Shown here piece after piece: positions 9,268 through 16,736 of a stretch of 64,000 nt of DNA. The stretch comes from an uncultured Oscillospiraceae bacterium (lineage in GTDB: Bacteria > Bacillota > Clostridia > Oscillospirales > Oscillospiraceae). Each line of letters starts with the position of its first letter. Positions within the stretch are counted from its first letter, which is position 1. The stretch spans positions 27,623 through 91,622 of the forward strand of contig CANQIO010000003.1 of the NCBI GenBank assembly GCA_947624065.1, written 5' to 3'. The notes under the pieces are model-generated. The model did not search any database. It saw nothing but the letters and a program-made list of their open reading frames with translations, and was not told the origin of the DNA. A program made the position numbers and the translations under genes.

Positions 9268-9498
9268 ATGAAGGAACTTCTGACCTATATCATCCAGAGC
9301 CTTGTGGACAACCCTGATAAGGTCACCGTGGACGAGCACGCTGAGGGCGGCACCACCGTATACGAGGTGCGCGTGGCCGACGGGGACATGGGCAAGGTCA
9401 TCGGCCGCCAGGGCCGCATCGTGCGCCAGATCCGGGTGCTGATGAAGACCGTGGCCCAGCGTCAGGGCAAGAAGATCTCCGTAGAGATACTGGATTGA
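9268..9498 (+). CDS. khpA: KH-domain RNA-binding protein (YlqC/KhpA)
   Basis: 76 aa, MGKVIGRQGRIVRQIRVLMK KH motif; rpsP-rimM context. Confidence 0.93.
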   Translation: MKELLTYIIQSLVDNPDKVTVDEHAEGGTTVYEVRVADGDMGKVIGRQGRIVRQIRVLMKTVAQRQGKKISVEILD

Positions 9499-9980
9499 AA
9501 AAGCGATATTTAGAGGCGGGGCAGATCGTGAACACCCACGGCGTCCGGGGCGAGGTGCGCATCCAGCCCTGGGCGGACGAGGCGGCGTTTCTGACCCGCT
9601 TCCGCCGGTTTTATCTGGACGGCGCCCCCGTTAAAGTCCGCTCCTGCCGGGTGCATAAGGAAATGTGCGTCGTCTCGCTGGAGGGCGTGGACGACGTCAA
9701 CGCCGCCATGGCCCTGAAGGGCAAGGTGATCTTCATCGACCGGGAGGACGCCCGTCTGCCCGCCGGAACGGTGTTCCTGCAGGACATCATCGGCGCGAAG
9801 GTGGTGGACGAGTCCGGCGCGGAGCTGGGCATCCTGGAGGACGTGATGAGCGAGCCCGCCGCCAGCGTACTGGTGATCCGCGGCCAGCGGGAGATCCTGG
9901 TCCCGGATGTGCCCGCTTTCGTGCTGAAAAAAGACGCGGACGCCGGTGTCGTCACCGTGCGCCTCATCGACGGGATGTGA
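9495..9980 (+). CDS. rimM: Ribosome maturation factor RimM
   Basis: GQIVNTHGVRGEVRIQPWADE...LQDIIGAKVVDE...ILVPDVPAFV; TTG start overlapping the khpA stop. Confidence 0.95.
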   Translation: MKKRYLEAGQIVNTHGVRGEVRIQPWADEAAFLTRFRRFYLDGAPVKVRSCRVHKEMCVVSLEGVDDVNAAMALKGKVIFIDREDARLPAGTVFLQDIIGAKVVDESGAELGILEDVMSEPAASVLVIRGQREILVPDVPAFVLKKDADAGVVTVRLIDGM

Positions 9981-11092
9981 ACGCCTTGTCATCGCTGAGT
10001 ATCCTCATCAAACCGGCCTCCGGCAGCTGCAATATGCGCTGCCGGTATTGCTTTTACGCCGACGAGACGAGAAAGCGCGCCGAGGCCGGACATGGGGCCA
10101 TGTCCCTGGCCACCGCGGAGAACCTGGTGCGCCGGGCCATGGAGAGCGCCGAGGGCGGCTGCGCGTTCTGCTTCCAGGGCGGAGAGCCCACCCTGCGGGG
10201 CCTGGACTTCTTCCGGGATTTTGTGGCGCTGGCGCGCAGATATGACGCCGGCCGGGCGAGGGCGAGCTTTTCCATCCAGACGAACGGTCTGCTCCTGGAC
10301 GATCAGTGGGCGGCGTTCTTGAAGGAGAACCGCTTCCTGGTGGGCCTTTCCATGGACGGGGACCGGCAGACCCACGATCTGAACCGGGTGGACGCCGACG
10401 GGAACGGCACCTTCTCCCGGGTGCTGCGGGCGGCCCGGCTCCTGGGAAAATATGCCGTGCCCTTCAACATCCTGACCGTGGTGAACGCGCGGGTGGCCCG
10501 GAGCGCGGACAGCATATACAGCTTCTACAAGAAAAACGGCCTGCTCTACCAGCAGTACATCCCCTGCCTGGACCCGATCTTCGAGCGGCGGGGCGGCAGC
10601 AGCTGGTCCCTGACGCCGGAGGCCTACGGCCGGTTTTTGATCCGGCTGTTCGACCGGTGGTATGCCGACCGGATGCGGGGCGAGCCGGTGTATATCCACT
10701 ATTTCGAGAGCCTGGCCGGCATGCTGCAGGGGGTCCCTCCCGCCAGCTGCGGGATGATGGGCGTGTGCTCGGTGCAGACGGTGGTGGAGGCGGACGGGAG
10801 CGTATATCCCTGCGACTTTTACGCGCTGGACGAGTACCGGCTGGGCAACGTGAACGCCGACAGCTTCGACGAGCTGCACCAAAAGCGCCTGCCCTTCCTG
10901 GAGCAGTCCCGGCAGGGCCTGGAAAAATGCGTCTCCTGCCGCCACGGGCCCCTCTGCCGCGGGGGCTGCCGCCGGGACCGCCAGGGGCCGGACGGGATCG
11001 GAGAGAACTATTTCTGCCCCGCCTATATGGCGTTTTTCGACCACGCGGTGCCGAAGCTCCAGGCGCTGCTGCGCTCCCGGGGCCGGATATAA
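9977..11092 (+). CDS. Radical SAM/SPASM protein, anaerobic sulfatase-maturase-like
   Basis: CNMRCRYCFY motif, GGEPTLRG, SPASM-type C-term CSVQTVVEADGSVYPCDFY...CVSCRHGPLCRGGC. Probable GTG start at 9977 overlapping the rimM stop. Confidence 0.85.
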   Translation: MNALSSLSILIKPASGSCNMRCRYCFYADETRKRAEAGHGAMSLATAENLVRRAMESAEGGCAFCFQGGEPTLRGLDFFRDFVALARRYDAGRARASFSIQTNGLLLDDQWAAFLKENRFLVGLSMDGDRQTHDLNRVDADGNGTFSRVLRAARLLGKYAVPFNILTVVNARVARSADSIYSFYKKNGLLYQQYIPCLDPIFERRGGSSWSLTPEAYGRFLIRLFDRWYADRMRGEPVYIHYFESLAGMLQGVPPASCGMMGVCSVQTVVEADGSVYPCDFYALDEYRLGNVNADSFDELHQKRLPFLEQSRQGLEKCVSCRHGPLCRGGCRRDRQGPDGIGENYFCPAYMAFFDHAVPKLQALLRSRGRI

Positions 11093-11140
11093 AAGCCGCG
11101 ATAAACCGCTCCATGCCGGAGCCCTGCCCGCGGACAGCTA

Positions 11141-11180
11141 AAAAGGATCGAAGCTTCTGATGAAGTCTCGATCCTTTTCT
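11141..11180 (+). terminator. Intrinsic terminator
   Basis: AAAAGGATCGAagcttctgatgaagtcTCGATCCTTTTctgtttt. Confidence 0.8.
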
Positions 11181-11227
11181 GTTTTGCGCCGGGCTTCCGG
11201 CCTCAGTCCGTCTCTTCCCGCCGGCGC

Positions 11228-12148
11228 TCAGTCAAAGAGCAGCACGCGGAAGGAGCCGTCGGCGTAGACGGTCTCGCCCCGGTTGAAGGAGCCGTCGAAC
11301 TCTCCCTCGATGGCGGTGCCGCCGTCGGCCTCATACATGTCGTTGATCTTGATCCGCAGATGGTCCTCGTCGCTCTCCATCTGGTGCGCTTGGGAAAGAT
11401 TGTGCTGTACCAGGAAGCCCTCTTCGTTGGTATAGAACGTCACGCCGTCTATCAGATCGTGCCGCGTCACATAGAACTCGTCTCCGGCCTGGGCATAGCT
11501 GGGGAACGAGATGCCGAAAAGGGTGATCTCCGCGCGGCTGAAATAGTAGCCGATGGAGAAAGAGTGGGACGTGCCGATGGGGCGGCTGGTCTCCTCGCAG
11601 GACGCCTCTTTGGACGACCAGGTCCCCTCCAGCGTGCGGCCGTTGCGGGTAAAGCGGATATAGTATCCCTCCGGCAGAGGCTCGCCGAAGGTCATGCCGT
11701 TCTGCACCAGCAGCAGCAAGGAGCCGTCAAAGTCCGGCACCAGCAGGGCGTACGTCCCGTCCGTCCAGGTATAGGACCAGCCGTCTATACCGTCCACCGG
11801 CGTCTGCTCGGCGGTAAAGCCGTTGTCCTCCATCCGCTGGGTATAGGCGCTGACGAAGCTGTCCGCATCCGCCGGCATGTCGTAGACATAGGCCGTGCAG
11901 ATGTAATTGGCGGAGAACTGATAGTCCTCCTGGAGCACCGTTCCCTCCGTGCCCAGCAGCTCGGCGGGATCGACCACCACGCCGGGATCGCCCGTCCCCT
12001 GTTCCTCATCCGACCGCAGGCCGCTCAGACCGCCGCCGATCAGACCGCCCAGGCCGCCGCCTTCTCCCTCCGCCGCCCAGGCGGAAGTGGTGGGAAGGAC
12101 CAGCGCAAAGACCAGCAAAAGCACCAAGACCCTTTTTGCGTTTTTCAT
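11228..12148 (-). CDS. Secreted protein of unknown function
   Basis: Signal peptide MKNAKRVLVLLLVFALVLPTTSAWAA; segment FVSAYTQRMEDNGF resembles LFDAYTRRLDMCG of the 1.3-7 kb array. Confidence 0.7.
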   Translation of the reverse strand: MKNAKRVLVLLLVFALVLPTTSAWAAEGEGGGLGGLIGGGLSGLRSDEEQGTGDPGVVVDPAELLGTEGTVLQEDYQFSANYICTAYVYDMPADADSFVSAYTQRMEDNGFTAEQTPVDGIDGWSYTWTDGTYALLVPDFDGSLLLLVQNGMTFGEPLPEGYYIRFTRNGRTLEGTWSSKEASCEETSRPIGTSHSFSIGYYFSRAEITLFGISFPSYAQAGDEFYVTRHDLIDGVTFYTNEEGFLVQHNLSQAHQMESDEDHLRIKINDMYEADGGTAIEGEFDGSFNRGETVYADGSFRVLLFD

Positions 12149-12302
12149 ATCGTATACCTCCCTTGTCTCGCAGCGCGTCCGGGGCCGGACATGGACCGCG
12201 TCTCTCGCTGCGGCATCGCACCTGTTGTGCCCAATATATCACGAACCGCACGATGAATCAATACCGGAAGGCCGGTCCGCGCGGGACCTGCTGATCACCG
12301 CG

Positions 12303-12334
12303 CAAAAAAGAAGCCTCCGGACCAGCCGGAGGCT
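12303..12334 (-). terminator. Intrinsic terminator downstream of the NlpC/P60-like CDS
   Basis: Minus strand AGCCTCCGGctggtCCGGAGGCTTCTTTTTTG. Confidence 0.8.
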
Positions 12335-12367
12335 CTGTTCGTCTCGAATCGCCGCGCCTGCCGCCGG

Positions 12368-13294
12368 TCAGCCGTCATAGCGGACATAGGGGCACTGGAG
12401 CCAGCCTGTCCAGGGGCGGTCGGCCACCTTCGTTTTCACCACGCCGCCGGCATGGGAGATCGCCTCGATGGCATAGCCGTCACCGATGTAGACGCCGATG
12501 TGCCCCGCCGTGGAGTACACCAGCAGGCCCGGCACGTCCGGCATGGTGTCCATATCGCCTTTGACCACGGCGGCGTTCCACATGCCGTCCGTCCCGGTGT
12601 CCGGCATGTCGCCGGAGCCATACTCGATGCCGCCGGTGGACGGGTCATACCAGCCGTAGCTCTTGATCAGGCCGACGCAGTCCGCCACTCTCCGGCCCAT
12701 CCACTTCTCCCGGATGACGGCCTCATACTCGCCCAGCGCGTCCGGGTACTGGGCCAGCTTGCCGGCCAGCAGGTCCTCCGTCAGCACGTAGCCGAAGGTC
12801 CCCCACACATAGCCCCACTGGTTCTCCCAGGCCATCTTCGCCCATTCCGCCAGATCGTGGCTGTTTTTCGTGGAGGGATCGGTAAAGCCGCTGGTGTCCA
12901 GCTCCGTGGAGGTCCCCGTGCCGTATTCCACCACCACGAACTGCCCCTCTTTCCACTCCAGCCACTGGGACCCCTCCGGCAGCTCGGAGCCGGGCGCGGC
13001 GGGCGTCTCGGTCGCTTCGGGGGTGGGCGGCACGCTCTCCGCCGGTACGGTCACCACTGCGGCCGGAGGCGCCTCCGGCTCGTTCTCCGCGCTGGCAGGC
13101 AGGGGCGCCGCCCGTCCCTTTCGGAGGCAAAAGAGCAATATCACTGTCCCGGCGCACAGCAGCGCCGCCACCATGGCCGCCGGCCACGTACGCCGTCTCC
13201 GCCGCGGGGCGGGGCGGCGGGACCGGTCCATGGTCCGCCAGTATCCCGCGTCCGCTCCGCGCCGGGTATCCTCCCGCTCGTTCATAGGTCTCAT
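12368..13294 (-). CDS. Membrane-anchored NlpC/P60-like cysteine hydrolase
   Basis: TM near N-term, Pro-rich linker, VADCVGLIKSYGW ... GHIGVYIGDGYAIEA catalytic-type motifs; ATG 13294 after AAGGAG. Confidence 0.75.
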   Translation of the reverse strand: MRPMNEREDTRRGADAGYWRTMDRSRRPAPRRRRRTWPAAMVAALLCAGTVILLFCLRKGRAAPLPASAENEPEAPPAAVVTVPAESVPPTPEATETPAAPGSELPEGSQWLEWKEGQFVVVEYGTGTSTELDTSGFTDPSTKNSHDLAEWAKMAWENQWGYVWGTFGYVLTEDLLAGKLAQYPDALGEYEAVIREKWMGRRVADCVGLIKSYGWYDPSTGGIEYGSGDMPDTGTDGMWNAAVVKGDMDTMPDVPGLLVYSTAGHIGVYIGDGYAIEAISHAGGVVKTKVADRPWTGWLQCPYVRYDG

Positions 13295-13295
13295 G

Positions 13296-14024
13296 TCATT
13301 TCTCCTTACAGATGTATTCGCCCTCACGGGCCTCCCGGATCAGGATGAACGGCGTCAGCTGGCGGTCCTGGCCCGCGGGGTTGTCCGCGATCAGCTCCAG
13401 GAGCCGCCCGTCAGGCCAGTCCCGGAGCTGTCCGCCCTTGCCCAGCAGCTCCGCTGTCAGGTCATTGGCGTCCACGATCATCATCACAACGCCCGTTTTT
13501 TCATAGACTTCGTCGCAGACCCTGTCCGGCTCGCTGGGGATGCGGATGCCCATGTGGGCGTATTCCGGGATATCCCGGCCGTAAAAACCGTCCAGCCCCC
13601 GCACCTCGCCGTCCAGCATATCATAAAACGTGCCATGAACCCCGCGCAGTTTGTCGAACCCGGCGCAGACGGCCGCCCGCAGCACAGCCGGCAGGCCGCA
13701 GTGGTTGATGGCGAACTGCATCTTCACCGGCAGGCCCATCCCCGGCCCCGCCGGGGTCTGATGGACGAAGCGGGCAAGGAGCCTGGCCCAGAAGCCGGGC
13801 CGGACCTGGTCCTCCGTGACGATCCGCCCCTGGCACAGGGCGATGACCTTTTCGCTGGCGGAGAGGATGTCGCCCGGCCGCCAGAGCGGCAGGACGTATT
13901 TTTCGACCAGGTCGAGATAGCTCTCGCCGACTTGCACGAAATGGGTCTTGATGGCATGGCGGGCATAGGTCCTGCCGCCCGCACGGATGGTGACGGACTT
14001 CCCCTCATTGGCATAAAAATCCAT
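13296..14024 (-). CDS. F420-0:gamma-glutamyl ligase (CofE)-like protein
   Basis: KTHFVQVGESYLDLVEKYVLPLWRPGDILSASEKVIALCQGR, CofE-like N-terminal motif; family assignment by recall. Confidence 0.6.
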   Translation of the reverse strand: MDFYANEGKSVTIRAGGRTYARHAIKTHFVQVGESYLDLVEKYVLPLWRPGDILSASEKVIALCQGRIVTEDQVRPGFWARLLARFVHQTPAGPGMGLPVKMQFAINHCGLPAVLRAAVCAGFDKLRGVHGTFYDMLDGEVRGLDGFYGRDIPEYAHMGIRIPSEPDRVCDEVYEKTGVVMMIVDANDLTAELLGKGGQLRDWPDGRLLELIADNPAGQDRQLTPFILIREAREGEYICKEK

Positions 14025-14107
14025 GTTCAGTTTTCTCCTATGGGATATGGAAATCGTTGCGGTCTTGGGGCCCCGGTCACAGCAAGCACATGCACTTTGT
14101 AAATCGA

Positions 14108-14136
14108 ATTATAGTATAACTAAAATTATTTGTCAA
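14108..14136 (-). promoter_or_regulatory. Consensus promoter TTGACA-N17-TATAAT for the CofE-like gene
   Basis: Minus strand TTGACA (14136-14131), 17 nt, TATAAT (14113-14108). Confidence 0.8.
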
Positions 14137-14236
14137 TCTTTTGTTATTTATATGGTATTTTTGTAACTTTCTTAAGGTTTACCACCAATTAAACTATAAT
14201 GCGGACATACTTATGGTCAGGTGGGGTTCAGATCAT

Positions 14237-14599
14237 ATGACAACCTTTGGCGAACTGTTGGCGGAGCTGCGCAAAGACCGCGGCATGACCCAGAAGCAGC
14301 TGGCGGAACATCTGCATGTGTCGGTGGGGACCGTGTCCAACTACGAGAACGGCGCGCATCTGCCCGACCTGGAAAAGCTGGTGGAGCTGGCGGACCATTT
14401 CGGCGTCACCACGGACTATCTGCTGGGCCGGACCCCCTACAACATCTCCCCGGCGGCCTTCCATGCCGCTGTCCTCAACGGCAGGCCCGCCTATGAGGTC
14501 ATCGCGCTGCTGCGGTCGCTGACGGAGGAGCAGCAGCAGGCCCTGGACGTGGTCCTGGAGGACATGCGCTTCCGCTCGGAGATCCTGCGCCGGTCGTGA
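14237..14599 (+). CDS. XRE-family transcriptional regulator
   Basis: LLAELRKDRGMTQKQLAEHLHVSVGTVSNYENGAHLPDLEKLVELADHFGVTTDYLLGR. Confidence 0.9.
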   Translation: MTTFGELLAELRKDRGMTQKQLAEHLHVSVGTVSNYENGAHLPDLEKLVELADHFGVTTDYLLGRTPYNISPAAFHAAVLNGRPAYEVIALLRSLTEEQQQALDVVLEDMRFRSEILRRS

Positions 14600-14701
14600 G
14601 CCCGCGGGCAAAAACCGGCGCGGCAGACGCGCGGCCCGGTGGATTTTTCCGCCGGGCCGTGCTATACTTGTCCACGATACTGCGTATATGAGGATACGAC
14701 C

Positions 14702-15967
14702 ATGCGGATCGACATTCTGACACTTTTTCCCGAGGCGGTGCAGCCCATGATGGACGCCTCCATCCTGGGCCGGGCGGCCAAAAAGGGGCTCATCGAAATC
14801 AACTGCGTCCAGATCCGGGACTTCACTGAGAACAAGCAGCAGCAGGTGGACGACTACCCCTACGGCGGCGGCTGGGGCTGCGTGATGATGGCCCAGCCGC
14901 TGAAATCCTGCCTGGACTGGGTGACCGCCCAGGCCGGCCCTCGCAGACGCCGGGTCATCTACATGTCCCCCCAGGGGGCCCGGTTCGACCAGGGCCACGC
15001 GAAGCGGCTGGTCACGGAGTACGACCACCTGGTGCTGGTCTGCGGCCACTATGAGGGCGTGGACGAGCGGTTCATCGAGGCCTGCTGCGACGAGGAGCTG
15101 AGCATCGGCGACTTCGTGCTCACCGGCGGGGAGATCCCGGCCATGGCCATCGCGGACAGCGTGTGCCGGATGGTGCCGGGGGTGCTGTCCGACCCGGCCT
15201 GCTACATGGGCGAGAGCCATTGGGACGGGCTGCTGGAATACCCCCAGTACACCCGGCCGGAGACCTGGGAGGGTCTGACCGTGCCGGAGGTGCTGCGGGA
15301 GGGAAAGCATAGGGAGATCGAGGCCTGGCGGCGGGAGCAGCAGCTGCGGCGCACCATGGAGCGGCGGCCGGACATGTTCGCGGCCTTCCAGCCCCAGACC
15401 TCGGAGGACGAGCTGACCGTGCTGCGCCTGACCGGGCGGGAGCCCCTCGCCTACGACTGCCGCCTGGCGGAGCCGGCGGACATGGACCAGCTTTTGGCCA
15501 TCACCGCCGAGGCCAGCGCCTATCTGCGCGCCCAGGGCGTGGACCAGTGGCAGGACGGCTTCCCCAACGCCGACACCTTCCGCCGGGACATGGCCGAGGG
15601 CGGCTGCTGGCTGTTCACCCACGACGGCGAGCCCGCCGGGGTGGTCAGTCTCTATCTGACGCCGGACCCGGATTACGCCGCCATCGACGGCGCCTGGCTC
15701 ACCGACGGCGCGCCCTACGCCACCATCCACCGCACGGCGGTGAAGGACGCCTACCGGGGCCGGGGCCTGGCCATGGAGATGATGCAGCTGTGCGAGGACC
15801 TGGCCCTGGGCCGGGGCTTCGGCAGCGTCCGCATCGACACCCACGAGGACAACAAGGCCATGCAGGGGCTGCTGCGAAAGCGGGGCTATACCCTGTGCGG
15901 GACCGTATACCTGCACCACGGCCCGGAGCGCTCCCTCAAGCGCCTGGCCTATGAAAAGGTGTTTTGA
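14702..15967 (+). CDS. trmD: tRNA (guanine-N1)-methyltransferase TrmD fused to a C-terminal GNAT acetyltransferase domain
   Basis: N-term MRIDILTLFPE...YPYGGG...GHYEGVDERF...GGEIPAMAIADSVCRMVPGVL; C-term LAEPADMDQLLAI...IHRTAVKDAYRGRGLAMEMMQLCEDLA GNAT motif in one uninterrupted ORF. Confidence 0.93.
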   Translation: MRIDILTLFPEAVQPMMDASILGRAAKKGLIEINCVQIRDFTENKQQQVDDYPYGGGWGCVMMAQPLKSCLDWVTAQAGPRRRRVIYMSPQGARFDQGHAKRLVTEYDHLVLVCGHYEGVDERFIEACCDEELSIGDFVLTGGEIPAMAIADSVCRMVPGVLSDPACYMGESHWDGLLEYPQYTRPETWEGLTVPEVLREGKHREIEAWRREQQLRRTMERRPDMFAAFQPQTSEDELTVLRLTGREPLAYDCRLAEPADMDQLLAITAEASAYLRAQGVDQWQDGFPNADTFRRDMAEGGCWLFTHDGEPAGVVSLYLTPDPDYAAIDGAWLTDGAPYATIHRTAVKDAYRGRGLAMEMMQLCEDLALGRGFGSVRIDTHEDNKAMQGLLRKRGYTLCGTVYLHHGPERSLKRLAYEKVF

Positions 15968-15998
15968 TCCTTTGTTTTTGGCAGAAAAGGAGTTCGTT

Positions 15999-16736
15999 AT
16001 GCTGAACGTATCGCATGTGACGAAAAAATACGGCAAGGTGACGGCCTGCGACGATGTGAGCTTCCATCTGGACCCCGGGAGCGTCACCGTGCTGCTGGGG
16101 CCCAACGGCGCGGGCAAGAGCACCATCATGAAAGCCATCGTGGGCTTTCTGCGCTATGAAGGGGACATCACCGTGGGCGGCCACCCCAACAAGACCACCG
16201 ACGCCCGGCGGCTGCTGGGCTACATCCCGGAGATGCCGTCGCTGTATCCCAACCTGACCGTGTCGGAGCACATGGAATTTTTGGCCCGTGCCTACCGGCT
16301 GACGGACTATAAGGACCGGATCGAGGCGCTCTTTGAGCGGTTCGAGCTGACCGACAAAAGGAAAAAGTTCGGCGACGAGCTGTCCAAGGGCATGCAGCAG
16401 AAGCTGAACATCTGCCTGGGGCTGCTGCCGGAGCCGGCGATGCTGCTGCTGGACGAGCCCATGATCGGCCTGGACCCCCACGCCATCAAGCAGCTGAAAG
16501 CCATGCTGGAGGACATGCGCGCCCAGGGACGGACCATGCTGGTCAGCACCCACATCATCGACAGCGTGGACATGCTGTGGGACCGGGCGCTGATCATGCA
16601 GGCAGGCCGCATCCGGGCCAACGTGACCCGCCAGGAGCTGGACGGCGCCGGCCGGACCCTGGAGGAGCTGTTCTTCGACGTGACCGAGGGCGTGAGCCAG
16701 TCCGACATGGCCCACCCCGGAGGGGAGGACGCATGA
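15999..16736 (+). CDS. ABC transporter ATP-binding protein
   Basis: LGPNGAGKSTIMKAI Walker A, LSKGMQQKLNI signature, LLLDEPMIGLD Walker B. Confidence 0.95.
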   Translation: MLNVSHVTKKYGKVTACDDVSFHLDPGSVTVLLGPNGAGKSTIMKAIVGFLRYEGDITVGGHPNKTTDARRLLGYIPEMPSLYPNLTVSEHMEFLARAYRLTDYKDRIEALFERFELTDKRKKFGDELSKGMQQKLNICLGLLPEPAMLLLDEPMIGLDPHAIKQLKAMLEDMRAQGRTMLVSTHIIDSVDMLWDRALIMQAGRIRANVTRQELDGAGRTLEELFFDVTEGVSQSDMAHPGGEDA

